Source of the DNA: Pocillopora verrucosa
Lineage: Eukaryota > Cnidaria > Anthozoa > Scleractinia > Pocilloporidae
Reading direction: 5' to 3'
DNA: 64,000 bases
NCBI RefSeq assembly: GCF_036669915.1
Contig: NC_089315.1
Location: forward strand, 9,379,874-9,443,873
Positions 35,687 to 48,200 of this stretch are shown here, one piece after another. Below the pieces are notes generated by a model. It was not told where the DNA came from and did no database searches. It saw nothing but the letters and a program-made list of their open reading frames with translations. A program made the translations under genes and the position numbers. How positions within the stretch are numbered: the stretch's first letter is position 1; each line of letters begins with the position of its first letter.

Positions 35687-37260
35687 ATGATTATACTTCA
35701 TCTTTCGATGACGCTTTATATTACCTTGACCAGCTTGAGCGCCATGACAGGTATTGCGCTAATTCACTTTTATCATTGATTGGCTGGGTCTACCTAGTTT
35801 CCGTTTTTTTCGTAGTTGTTCCTTTTTCTCCCCACCCCAACCTCCCTTTTGTGGATGATTCAAAAGTCGTTTATGACCAGTTTTGATCTTTGCGTTTATC
35901 ACGAGCGGTTTATCTTGTTGCTCTGCAGAAGCCTGCTGAAATTCTTGCATCATTTAATTCAGGGAAAAAGAAGGAAAGTTCGTTTTCTGCTGCTGATTCC
36001 TCTTGGACCCTTAATCCTTAGAGAAACGGTTTTAAAAATCCAACGCAAATCTACAAGAAGATAACAAACATATATTCTTTTTGTTCCTTTGCAGCCTCGG
36101 GCTGTCGGTGCTTTACCTGCAGTCAGCCCAGAGATCCGATTAGTCCTGTGTGGCAAGTGGATCTGAACACGAACAAAATTTACGGGACCCGAGACGCCAG
36201 TGTCGTTTTGCTGGAAAGTTTGAAGGTGGAGCCAGGAGTTTGTACAAACCAAGGTAGAAAATAACAAAATCAGCATTACCAAGAATATACATATTGTAGA
36301 ACACGGTGATTTCAACTTTAAGTTTGACGTGGTTCGATGCGTTGGATGTTTCAGAAGAAAAACTGTTATCATTTAAAGTCTTCAGGATGTGCCAAAGTCT
36401 GGAGTTAAGAGCTTAAACTGAATGAACTTACTTGAATAATTAACTTAACTTACGTGTTCAAATTACTTGTAAAATGCTTTTTACATTAAACTCTTAATTT
36501 ACTTGAAATTCACAGGAAAGATTCGCATAACATTTGATAAATGTTGGGGCTCCAAACGAACCGCCAGGATTGACCTGTGGTTTGCGGCTAAAGTGACAGG
36601 ATTCTCGTTTGATATTGCCGACTCGCCCACTGTCAATGGATGGGGTAAGAGAAGAGACTTGACATTGACATGGCATAGGAGTAAAACATCTTTTTTAATG
36701 CACTATAAGAGCTTTATGCTTCACTCTTGTTTTAGGAAAACAAACTATTGAAATACATCTAAGACTGAAGTTACCAATACGTTGCTCATGAATAAAAGCA
36801 ATGTGCATTGGACATTTAAGGGGAACATGGGTCCACGGTGCATCAGGATTTTGCGTGCCTCAATTTCTCCTTTGTTCTCTTTTTCCTTGTAGGAGGCGAC
36901 GCGGGAACAACTACTAAAGGCGCAGAGGTACATGGCTACAATAAAAATTTTTTAATATTTACCAACGATTTCACTGGTCACCAGGATTACACCACTAATG
37001 GTCACCTGACGGTTGAATCCAAAGAAAAAGTCATCAGCGATCACATGACGATTTACATCAGCCATGAGCGTGTGGAAGTGACCAATTACCGCGGCTATCA
37101 AGCCGTGTACGACAGCACATACCTGTTTCAATTAAGTGGACAGCTCAATGGGACACCCCCGTCTACCGCGACCGACATATGGCTGAGCATGAACCGTGTT
37201 ATACACGGTACATATAGGTCTGGCACTGGTCTCTGCAAGGTAGCGATCTCCTGGGTCTAG
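35687..37260 (+). CDS. Copy D: secreted coral-type protein, 4 exons, intact
   Basis: Exons 35687-35750, 36095-36253, 36516-36644 and 36893-37260 join in phase to give 239 residues. Exon 1 is a signal peptide (MIILHLSMTLYITLTSLSAM). Exon 2 reads CRCFTCSQPRDPISPVWQVD and ends EPGVCTNQ. Exon 3 has DKCWGSKRTARIDLWFAAKV and SPTVNGWG. Exon 4 has GDAGTTTKGAEVHGYNK, HMTIYISHERVEVTNYRGYQ and the C-terminal GLCKVAISWV. Six cysteines in the mature part suggest an extracellular, disulfide-bonded protein. All borders are GT-AG. It is very close to A in exons 3 and 4. The polyadenylation signal is at 37346-37351, about 90 bp after the stop. The family is unknown to me. Confidence 0.8.
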
Positions 37261-37379
37261 CACGCCCTGTCTAGAAAGCGGGAGGAAATGAAACTCTCCT
37301 CTGAGCTCGAGTCAACCAGTAGATTGTAACAATGCTGCGTAGTAAAATAAAGTTGTGCATTGTAATACATCTTAAGGTT

Positions 37380-38025
37380 TTTTTTGTTTGTTCACGTGCT
37401 GCTACTCGCATGTGCGAGGTCATTTCAAGCTCCAGGTTTACTTTGCAAAGGTTTCTTTTTTTTTCACCGCACTTTTCTTATTTGAAAATGTTTCTACTCC
37501 CAACTTTTTATATAATCTTACCTTTCTCTGCCAGAAAATTCACCAAGGAGAAATTAGTCAGCCTTGATCGTAACTTTGAACACGGATTTTCCTTTCTCTG
37601 AATATGTAATCAATAACTCACTTGATCAAGATGAAATTTATATTCAAGCTTATCACACTATTTGACAACCTATGTTTAGGTTATCCACTTTCCCCAACAG
37701 AACTTTGACAACCAAAGAAATTGTGACTCGGTATGGCGTGACTTTTCATTTTAAAATATGAATTTGTTTTTCTTAAAGCTAAATTATAACAGATTACTCA
37801 GTGATTAGATTAATCGATTACCAATACTTGCATTAATAAAAGTTTCCCTTCAAATTTAATTTGTGATCAATTGAAATTCACAGAAAAGCTTCGCGTAACA
37901 TTCAATAGTTTAATCGCTGTACAGAAACAGAATGACCTCTTCAACGGAATCCCTTCAGCACTGCTGCATGACCTGTATAATTTCCTTTTCATACTCGTTG
38001 TCGGCCGTCAGGAATAGCCCAAAAA
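37380..38025 (+). repeat. Downstream part of the B/D segmental duplication (D side)
   Basis: Matches 28262-28905. Similarity ends near 'aatagcccaaaaacaaacatt', after which the two loci diverge completely. Confidence 0.75.
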
Positions 38026-38544
38026 CAAACATTACATATCACTAAACTGGGTAAGTTTACGAACAAACTGTGGTGTTTCGCCCTGACGAAGGGCTAAGCT
38101 TTAGAACCTTTTCGTAATAGCCAATTTATACTTTCATCTAACAGGATGAAACCAAATTGTCTTAACAAACAAACAAACAATCAAAATGAATCAAAGCATT
38201 AAGTCTGAGGTTGGAAGACAGGTTACAAATTAATCTTACACTTTCTTGGCCATCCCAAAAGTTTGATATTAATTATCTTCCCATCCAATATCAATTCTAC
38301 CTTAACCAATTCTGCTAACAATATAGAGAGACTCTTGGTAAGTTACTGCCCATAATCCATGGAACACTGACACCACTCATGGGATACTGACAGCACCCAG
38401 GAAGAAAGAAATGAAATTAACTTAAATCTAAGAATAGGATAGGAGGCAGGGACTTTACATCCTTGAGCATTTCCCAACAACAAAGCAAAGACAAATTCTC
38501 TAGCAGCATTTTGTTTTAATACATTGTGAAGGAGTTTTTACACA

Positions 38545-41500
38545 TCACACTTTCATCTCCTTGATCTTGGCCTTTTCCAACTTGTGTGCAGCTGCCTGTG
38601 ACTTGCTTCCCATGATGCCCCCACCCCAGTGTTTTCTGATCTCATCAAACCTCTCATTGAAGTTAGTCTTGACTGCCTCGCATAGGTTTGTAAAGTTATT
38701 CTTGTCTTCAGGACGTACAGCAGTAAAACACAGTACTGTAGCTGTCTTCTTGTGTACTACTTTTCCTAGCCTACAGACAGGAATAAATAAGGACAGTCTA
38801 AGTCACTACCTTTAATTTAAAGTAGAAGTTTACTTCTGAACCCTTGAATTTTTATCTCCAAAGTTTAGAACTATATCTTGTGACACCAGCCTTGTTTTGA
38901 AGTTCCAAAGAGTAATCTGGCCTTTTAAGAATTGCTTTGAAATAGGCTTCAGATTTCATCATGATGCTGCCATTTCAAGTTTCACTTGGCAACATGGCTG
39001 CTTACATGTAATACAACAAAGTCTTGCTCTTTTTATTTAAACATCTTAACAATGTGTTTGTTCAATCACATATGTTACACAAAACGTATTCTTTAATGAT
39101 TTCTTCAACATTCAGAGCAGCAACTATTTATGCACTGCTTGTTACTGCTTTCAGTGTGTCATCAGGTTGCAGTATTGCTTGAAAACATAACACCATCCAG
39201 AATAGAACTTTTCGCACATTTCAAAGTAATTTTGACAGGTTAGGTTAGTCTTTTGAACCTCATACATGGTGAGAAAAGCAAAGAGCTATTTCTGCTTTTA
39301 ATCTTATGAAGAAGAATCTGTACATATGGTCTGCCAATTAATTCCTTCCCTTGGGAAGGTAAAATTTGAGAGTTGCTTGTCCAAGAGACAAACTGGAAAG
39401 GAATTTTGTTGTCAAACCATTTGGTAGTTTTGATATATTTAAAAATCATCCTGACACCTATGCCACCAGCTTTCAACTCAACACATCACAAATAATGCCC
39501 CTATTCATTCTCTATTTCTTTTTCTACCTCATTTGCACCTAATAATCTCCAAATGATACTAGTTGTCTAATACAAAGCAGTAACTGCTTCAAGACAAATA
39601 TAATTAAAGAAATTGCAATAGAAGAAAGAAGGATCCATGTCATAGGCTTTGGAATCTTCTTTGGTTTATAATAACACCACTCACCTGGCTTTGCCCTTTA
39701 TGATACAATAAGGAACACCCATTTTCCTACAGAGAGCTGGAAGCCACACAACAAGCTGTAAAATGAACAAGTCATGTACTCCCTTAGTGCCTCTGTTTGA
39801 CAAGGCAAAACATTCTTTGTTTATTCATTTCTATAAATCTCAAATATTTCTTCAAAGTGATACTTCCTATAATTATGAACTTCTATTTGACAACCAAACA
39901 ACCTCCCAAAAATCATACCCAGAATTGAGGGTACATGGGGATTAATAAAAGGTTGACATATAGCAATTATCTTTGGTGTTCAAGATAAATCACTCAACCA
40001 GATTCATCATTTAGGTTTTCTGTAATGGCCACATCAACATAACTTACATCAAATTGCATTAAATTGAGAGCTTCTTTTTCAAGTTTAAGAGAGATGGAGA
40101 GAGATAGAGAGAACAGAAAAATTTATTCAGCAAAACCTCATTGGAAGGCAAATCTACAACTCCTTTTGATATAATTCTAACAGAGTCATTCAATGATATG
40201 GAAAGCAATTTTTCGGAAAATTAAAAGTAAACTTATTGACAATTACAAACCACTGATAACAAGCACTGGGAGTAAAATCAATTACTTTCCAATTAGAATT
40301 TGTGCTAAAACATGTCTAAGTTTTAGTCTCCAACACACCCTCAAGAAAATTCTAACTAACCTCAATGGGGTCTACATCATGAGCAATGACCACAAGTTGA
40401 GCTTTCTTGTTCTCTACAAGACTGGTCACATGATTTAGGCCATATTTGATCACAACTGGCTTCTTTCCTGCAGGTTCTTCTTTACCCTCTGCTTTCTTTT
40501 CAGCCTTAGCAGTAAGACGTGCTTTCTTCTCGGCCTTGGTCTCTGGGCGATACTTGTGCATCAGTTTGAAAAGCTGGGTGGCTAGACAAAATAAAAAAAA
40601 TTAAACAAAATTTTAGATTTTAAATCCTTAAAGCAGTTTTCAATGACTTAAAATGGTAGCTGCAATAGGAATTATATTCTTGAACAAGAGTAATGCATGG
40701 AAAAGCCTACAGTCAAAAGGTATGCTTAGTAGCATAACACTTTAACTAGTGTGAGTTTCCCCCACACTAAGAGCACCCTTCAATAAAGGTAACAGATGAG
40801 TGCTTTTCAATTAGGTCTAAAAATTTCTGTCCCTTCTAGAGAGGCATCATTAACACAAGGTTTCACTGAATAAAATGTTGCCATACCAGTCTGTTTATTC
40901 CAGTGTCTGAGTGAACTGATTGACAGAAGGAGGAACCTTCAAACGCTGGTAAAGAACACTCCTTTGCCTTTGAAGTCTGATGTATTTGGCCATCGGACAA
41001 ATCTGCTCAAATCACGTTTGGGTGGATATCCCCACCTAGAAGTCAAAGGGAAATTCAAATTCAATAGCAGATTAACCTTTAGTAATGAAGGTGAGGTATT
41101 ATTCTTTAAAAACCTTTCTTTTTTTTAGAGTAAATCATGAGTTAACAAGGTAAGGTTTGAAGAAGAATATGAATTTACAAGCAAAATCACACACAAGCAA
41201 GGATTGTTTATGGGCATTAAAAATGATGCTTATCTAAGAGATCATTACAATTATTTGGTAACTGAGGGGTCTTCATAACTACAAAGGTTATAGTAATTTT
41301 TGGATTGCAATGCCTTCAATCCTTGCAGTCATTAGCTCTCATGATCCCATGGGTCACCAGATGGAAACTAAGTTACTGTGAACTATAGGCTTAAATCCTG
41401 CTTTATCTTACTCCTTAAAGAGACAGAAGTGAATATGGTTTTTGAGTGCAAGGAAATGAGGACCACCATTTCACTACATTGTACAAGTACACATATTTGT

Positions 41501-42490
41501 ATTACTTATAAAAACTTTGAATCACACATTCTACAATCACCCTTTTCTACATCATCTAACCTTCACATTCAGAAATGAACACTACAAAAAACACAAAAAT
41601 AAGACTTGAGTAAACCAACATAAAATTGGTTTTGCTGTTTGATAGAGTTATCATCTTACCTATGCCAAAATTCCTTGGCCGTTTTCAATGAGAGGATTAA
41701 CAACCTTTTTTGGCACTGGTTTGGATGTGGTGTAAGGGGCTGGTGCCACCTTCTTTACCCTTTTAGTTTTAGGCTGCAGAATCAACAGAATGGAATACAT
41801 TGCAATTTTGTTCATACACCAAACTGGATTAATTTACTTGCACAGTATCAAGAAAAGTAATGTAGTAAGAGTAACGAGTAAATGTGGCTCTAAAGAAATG
41901 CATAAAAAATAAGCTACTGAAAAATATAAAATATTCTACTAGATAATAACATTCACCACAACCAGTTGCCAGATAACTCTGGAAAGATATGACAACAAAC
42001 TAATAAATGCTGAGACCTTATGCATTTCCACGTTTCCAAATGCTCAAAATGTTTCGAGAAATAAGAACTAAATTACAAGAAAACCACACGAGACATCATT
42101 ACCCATAGATCTCACGTGCAAAATAATTTCTACAGAATTATTACAGACGAAAACAGTTCGGCACAAAAACCTTCAATAGGTAGGCAGAAAGACGTACACT
42201 ACGACATTAATTTTGATAGAGATAGCAACTAGCAAGATGGTGGTACAACTGACAGTACGTTGGTTAAAGGGGGTTTAGAGTGACCGTCTCAGACCAAGAC
42301 GATAAATCATGGAGTATACACGAAATATTGCTAAATGAAGCTCTTTTCACCGAAAATAAGAGAAAATAGATCGCCTCAAATACTGTCCACATACTGGACC
42401 CTAGTTTATTAGCCCTTAAGAAGTGAACAAATTTAAGATGGACTAGATGGAAGATAGCTTTTAATACAATAATTCGAAAAGACTTACCAT
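38545..42490 (-). CDS. RPL7A: 60S ribosomal protein L7a (eL8)
   Basis: Large-subunit ribosomal protein. Exons on the minus strand: 42490-42488 (the ATG alone), 41773-41660, 41035-40887, 40581-40361, 39755-39685 and 38770-38545. Strong matches to human: [82 protein letters not shown] and [15 protein letters not shown]. The first exon ends right after ATG, and a pyrimidine-rich start (CTTTCCTCTTC, at about 42518) upstream fits a 5'TOP mRNA. Exons 4-6 are clean. Exon 2 lacks one A (in GAAAACGG). Exon 3 lacks one A twice (CCAAACG, CCAAATAC) and has one extra base (GGAATAAAC). Restoring the frame would give 261 residues (human 266). These are probably consensus errors, as the gene is essential and otherwise perfect. 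Confidence 0.9.
39106..39172 (-). ncRNA. Candidate C/D box snoRNA in RPL7A intron 5
   Basis: On the minus strand, GCAACC-TGATGA (C box, plus 39164-39159) is followed about 45 nt later by CTGA (D box, 39115-39112) and ATGTTG. The flanking CAAC and GTTG can form the short terminal stem. Vertebrate RPL7A introns host C/D snoRNAs, which is why I looked here. I could not match the guide (upstream of the D box) to rRNA. Confidence 0.25.
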
Positions 42491-42758
42491 CTTTTTCGAT
42501 GGCGGATGAAGAGGAAAGTTGCAAAGGCGCTTGGGAATTTTATCCTGCTACCCACAATGCCAGGCGTGGCAATGGGGAAACAAAATGGCCGACAAAGCTC
42601 CGTGTCCAAATCTTCCGGGTTTGATCTAGAATAATTGAAATCACAGGATATTTAAGGTAAGTTATGCTTAAATTTGGTTTAAATTGGTTACAAACCATCG
42701 CAGTATTCACTTGAGAAATTCAAAACTATTAATCTTGTGCTGCTGTTGCAGGAGAATC
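42491..42758. promoter_or_regulatory. Shared divergent promoter of RPL7A and MED22
   Basis: 268 bp separate the two start codons. No TATA box. The RPL7A side has the pyrimidine-rich TOP-like start. An ACAAAATGGC motif at 42580-42590 (YY1-like, with the AANATGGC core) lies between the genes. A shared promoter is inferred from distance and orientation. Confidence 0.6.
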
Positions 42759-44310
42759 ATGTCACAGCCAAGCAGGATTTTACCGCAAAGTAAAGAGACT
42801 CTTCTCAAGTCTTACACCAAACGTTTGAAAGATGACGTGAAGTCGATTCTGGATAACTTACTGAAATCGTTAAATCTTCAAAAGTAGGTATATGGATAAA
42901 GTACAACGATTACTTGAAGCGTTTACTTGGAGGCTGGCTAATTTATCAACATCAATAAACAGGAACAATCTATCAATCGTAGAGCATTCAAGCGATGAAA
43001 TCGATAGTTGACGACAGTTTTGATCAATTCCTAGTTTAACCAATAACCAATCCATGGTTATGCGATTTCTTATTGAGCGATTGGAATTTGTGCGAGTCTG
43101 AGAGTATACAAGCCAATGACAGTAGGTGCTCTAATTAAAAAAATGCATAATTTATTACATGGCTGCCCATTTTAAATATATCAGAGAAGATGATATACAG
43201 AAAAGAAACTGTGTGTAGTGCACAGGTCATGAAAGAAAAACTGTTGGCTGAAGTGTTGTGCTCAAAAAGCAATGAACTTTCCATTAATTTAACAGAAGAC
43301 CTTCTTTCTGGTTTCTTTCTTCATCAGTGAAAACTTAATGATCTACAGTGCTTTATTTTTCACATCATAAAATTGATACTAATGAGGTTTGCATCTTTTA
43401 TAGGTTGAAGATGAAACTCAGGTATCACGACTGACTCAGTCAGCCCAAGATCAGTATGAAGTGAATGTCAGGGCTGCCAATATTGTAAGTTCAAACTACC
43501 AATTATCATTTTAGGCTCATCAAAATGAGTACTGTAGTTGATAGTTGAATAATTATTAAAATGCAAACAGCTTAGCTAGCTAACATTCTTAAGTTCACTG
43601 GAGCTGTGACTGTTTTGCGTATTCAAAATATTTTAGCCCTCTGACCCTTAGGAGTGTCCAGCATCTAATTTCTTGTCACAAAACCACCCCCAAATCACAT
43701 GTTAAGGTCATGAGAACAAAGGAGATGATCACCAACTAAATAAGCTCTTGATTGTCAAACAAGGTTCCCTTGTCAGCCCCCCTAGAAGAGAGCAGTAAGG
43801 AGAATACATACTGATGTTTGGGTGCTTAAAAATTGATCCATGATTGTGAGTGGATTTAAGAAACATTGACCCATCCTCACAATAAATCTGATTGAAAACT
43901 AGAAATTATCTTTACTTGTTAACTCACCTGGAGCCATTTGCTTGTACCGGTACCTGATTTTAGTTCTCACTGGTTCCCTGTGGCTTTGTTATCATGGCAG
44001 TTGTGATCACTTTGGTTTTTGATTTGTTAAAGGAAATTGGAAAGGGCCTTGATAAGGTTGATATTATGACCCTATTGTTTCCTTTTTGCAGGTTAGGGCA
44101 GGAGAATCTCTTTTGAAGCTGGTTTCAGATATGAAAGAATTTTTAATCTTGAACGACTTTCCATCTGTAAATGCCACCATCTCTGAACGAAGCAGCACTC
44201 TTCAAGAGATGACAAATCAGACAGATCAAAAACTGTTAACCCTTAAACAAGAACTTGCTCTTAATTTATATGAACTGGAACAATCATACTACTCATCTAG
44301 TTATAGATAA
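42759..44310 (+). CDS. MED22: Mediator complex subunit 22
   Basis: Head-module subunit of Mediator, acting in the nucleus with RNA polymerase II. Exons 42759-42883, 43404-43484 and 44092-44310 give about 141 residues, like the short 140-residue human isoform (Surf5). Matches: LPQSKETLLKSYTKRLKDD (human LPQSKETLLQSYNKRLKDD), EDETQVSRLTQ, VRAANIVRAGESLLKLVSDM, FLILNDFPSVN and YELEQSYYSSS at the end. The acceptors are good. However, exon 1 ends CTTCAAAA|GTAGGT, which is one base short of the phase needed by exon 2. One more A in the A run would fix this, so I suspect a sequencing error there, as in RPL7A next door. The gene lies head to head with RPL7A. Confidence 0.9.
43625..43855. repeat. 'TTAACCCTTT' MITE-like repeat in MED22 intron 2 (inverted)
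   Basis: 'gacccttaggagtgtccagcatctaatttcttgtca', then 'gatgatcaccaact' and 'gctcttgattgtcaaac', is the reverse-complement order of the copy at 6.7-6.95 kb. Confidence 0.55.
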
Positions 44311-45278
44311 TGTGCACAATGTTGTAAGCCATTAGATGTGTCTTTGTTCTGTGTGTCGTTCTTGAATATAATCCCTGCATGTAAATAATTCTCTAGTGCA
44401 CAGACAAGTTGGTTGGTGCTTACCAAAACATAAGATACTAAGATTCTAGAAAAAATTTGTGTAAGAGTTAACCATAAATCAGAACAAGAGCGTTATTTTA
44501 GCATACATGTTACACTGGAAATTACTTCCACTGCTGATGAGGTGTGCACAGCTCTTCAGGATGAATGGAGCACCATGACTATAAGAAAATTCCCAGAAAT
44601 TCCTGTTCAATCTCTCATGGAATTCAATTAACCATCTACCATAAATTAAAAGCTTGTATTCAACAGCTGTGTCTCACTTGTTCTCAGTTTTCTCTGGGGA
44701 GGAGTGGATGAGGGGTATAGAGAGGAACATGAGGAAGAGAAAAATTAAAGAAAATTTCCATTCTAACAATTGCCTTAGTTCCTCTCCAATGTTCCTCATA
44801 TATAAAACATGTAGAAACATATCAGAAAGGTTTCTGAACAAGGTAGAGATAACTATTTTCACACTTAGGAATACATTTTTTAAAAATTTTTGTTGTCAGT
44901 AGAAAATGAGTTTAAGTATGATACATCTGATCATTTTGTAGACAAAGAAGAGACATTGTTGGCTGGGTAAAACTTTATTCAACTTTTAATGTTACAGAAC
45001 ATAAAACTATTCAAAAGGTAAAGTACAATTTCTAACAATATGAAGAGTAGTTTAAAAGTTGTCATTGACAACTAAAAGAAACTTTACATGAGACATAGAG
45101 TCTAAAAAGCAACATCTGTTAGACAGACCTAGCTGCATTAAAACCTTACATAAGGAGACAAAGCTCTAAACATAGATAACGGTGGCATTACCTAAGAGAG
45201 TCAGTGGAGAAAAAAAACAGTTCGTGGTGCCACCTTATAAATCCCTGACTTGTGCCTGTGGGTATCACAAAAGCCTCA
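44311..45278. other. Convergent 3' region of MED22 and the photolyase gene
   Basis: Presumed 3' UTRs of both genes. Several AATAAA/ATTAAA-type motifs; no further exon recognised. Confidence 0.5.
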
Positions 45279-48200
45279 TCAGGTTTTCAAAAACTCTGTA
45301 ATTTTTCTTGACCTCTTGCTTGGTGGGGCTTCTTTGTTAGTCTTCCTTTTTTTCCCTGGTGAGCTTTTCTTTTCCTCTGAAGATTCTACATGTATAATGT
45401 AGCGACAAACAAGATTCAAGTCAACAAAGCCCATCCACCAGAAAAATTAATGTATTGAGAGAAGGATCATCATAACAGGAATGAATAGGAAATTGAATAC
45501 ATATGGTGCTAAGTACAAAGTAAGAGTTCTTAAGAAGAAACCATAATCACTTCCAGTGAGAGCAGTTTTCCATTGAATATCTCAAAGAAACCTATCCCAG
45601 GTACTGCTTGGCATCTATCTACAATGCTCTGAAACTGGCTAAAATATTTTAGCCTCTTCTTTACAAATCGGTGGATGCTAGGGAACATACACCCTCCTGC
45701 CCTTTGCATTGACCACATGCATTTTCTTTTTAGTCTTACAGGTTACGGTTTCCAGACACTGTTGAAAAGGGCTCTAAAGGAAGGAGCAGAATCCTATTAC
45801 AGTAACCATAATGGCAGATGTACCCTTGATTTCCCTTTTTTTTCTTCCCCGTGGCATATCAATTCTGATATTTACAATGTTTGTGAAGATACTAAGGAAA
45901 GGAAAGAACAAATTTCCCACAAAATGTTCTGAAACTAAGATTATCTGACCAACAAAAATAATCATTGTGTAGCCCTAAATTCTATCAGACATGTGTTACC
46001 TTCCTCCATACCAGTATCACCATCACGTTCTGTTCTGGCTTTTTTCATCTGTGCGATATTGATTTTAACAACTTCTTTGTGATCCACAATTGGACGTGGA
46101 TAATCTTTCCCAATCACACATCCTGCTGTTTTCTGTATGCTCACCGGGGCAGTCCAGGGCTCATAGATGTACTTGGGTGGATATTTCTTCAAAATTGGAA
46201 TGTATTTCCTTTTTAACAAAAAGAGGAATTCTCATTTGAGATTGAATTACTAAGTTTCTGTCCTAGATGAAGCAGCTTCATGTAGAGGTACTGCTATTTC
46301 CCCTGAATGGACTCCTAGATCATTGTAAGTAACCCCTATTAATTCCATCATGTTTTGCTAATAATTTTGCTGTATAATCCTTGGTGCAGAGGAAGTAAAA
46401 GTTGACTAACAAAAGTTTTGCAAATGACAAAACAAAATGGCTTGCCATGGCTCAAACTCAGACCTTTTAATTCTGAGTCCAAATCACTAACAAAAAAACA
46501 AAAAAATCAAAGGAATACTGATTTTGCTGTTTACCCCGAATATGTCAAGTTTAAATAGTTTCTTGTAAATAGTATTTATAAATTGCAAAAACAATTCCAG
46601 TGAATTTCCTTTTGAATACACTCTGTTCTCTGAGGAAAGTGTTAAACGTTAAGATAATGACTTAATGTTTGAAAAAAAGTGTAAAGAAAACACTCACTTG
46701 ATGTAATCTCCATTAGGGTCTGTTTTCTTACCAAATGCAATGGGGCTGTAAACCCTGAAGTAAGCATGAAAAAATGCACTTGCAGACAGCCACATCCAGT
46801 TGCCAGCATTTAAACTCCAGTCATGATCAAGAAGCAACTTCTCAAACACCTGCCACAGTAAAATAATGCAACTGAAAAGTTATAGCAGCTTGTAACTGTC
46901 ATGAATGCTATTGACCACAATTAGCAGCTACCTCAATAATTCATGCCTTTCAAGTTAGGACTCATCAACAGTAACTTGTGGAAGGAAGAAAATTTTCTCT
47001 GTTTCCTCTCTTAATTTATTCCACACTATGGAGATTCTCTTATATAGAAGCACTGATTTCTACTGCACCTTCAGTCCTTCTTCCCAACTAATCCACAAGT
47101 CTCCTCTTGTTAAGAAACAAGCTACAGCATGACGTGCCAAGTGATGAATCCAACCTTCTCTCCTTAGTTGAGTCATGATGGCATCAATAAAAGGATATCC
47201 AGTGCGTGCCTGAAATGAAACAATTACAAAGGACCTAATATAATTTTCTGCAAATTTTCACTCTAAAACGGTCTGCTACAGCTTTCAAGTGCTAATTCCT
47301 AATGGGTTTAACCCTTTAACTCCCTAACATCAGAATGCATATTCTCCATACTACTCTTTAAACACTTCCTAGGATTCTGACAAGGAGAATTTGTTCAATA
47401 ATCAAGAGCTTCTTTGGTTGGTGATCATCAGCAAAATCATGCAAAAATTATGGAGAGCACAAATCACGCAAAAATTTTGGAGAGCACAATTTAAACTGAA
47501 CCTAAGGATATTTTTCTTCAGTATCAATAATTCTTCTAAGTACATATATCAGTATGCACAACTTTTAGTAGCTTATTTGTTACCTGTGTTGTGTCTAAAT
47601 CTATTCCAGAGCCTAAAGGGAGTGAATTAATCTGACACTATGAACAATACATACTTCAGACCAAGCTTGGATAAACTCTTGGTTATTGTTCCATGGAATT
47701 TGCAAACAGACTGGATTGCCCTCCATTTTGTTAAAGTTAGGTGTAGCATATGCTGCTGTATAGAAGAATTCCCGCCACAGGAGCTGTCCATGTAAGGAAA
47801 CTGGTGGGTTAGAGTGTTTCTTCGCCTGAATAGAAAAAGTAGTTTTGTCAATAGTTCTGCATCTGGTCAATTAAAAGGAATCTCACCACTTTCAATTTCT
47901 TTCAATTGTTTCATTGTTTCATATGATAGATAAAATTAAAAGAAAGATCTGAAAGTTGCATTGCCTTAAACTTCACAGAAAGTAAGCTTAAATTTAAATT
48001 CACTTTCCAGGTTCAATTTTTTGACAGATAAACCCTGAATTTCATAGCTTCCCCTTTATCAACTATCTCCTATACATTACAATCTTCAATAATTCACCAA
48101 TAACTGATGTCATCTCTAGAATGATCATACACATTTTAACTGACAACTAAAGGGTGCACCTGATATGATGACTTACTCTCGAATACACATCAGACAGTCT

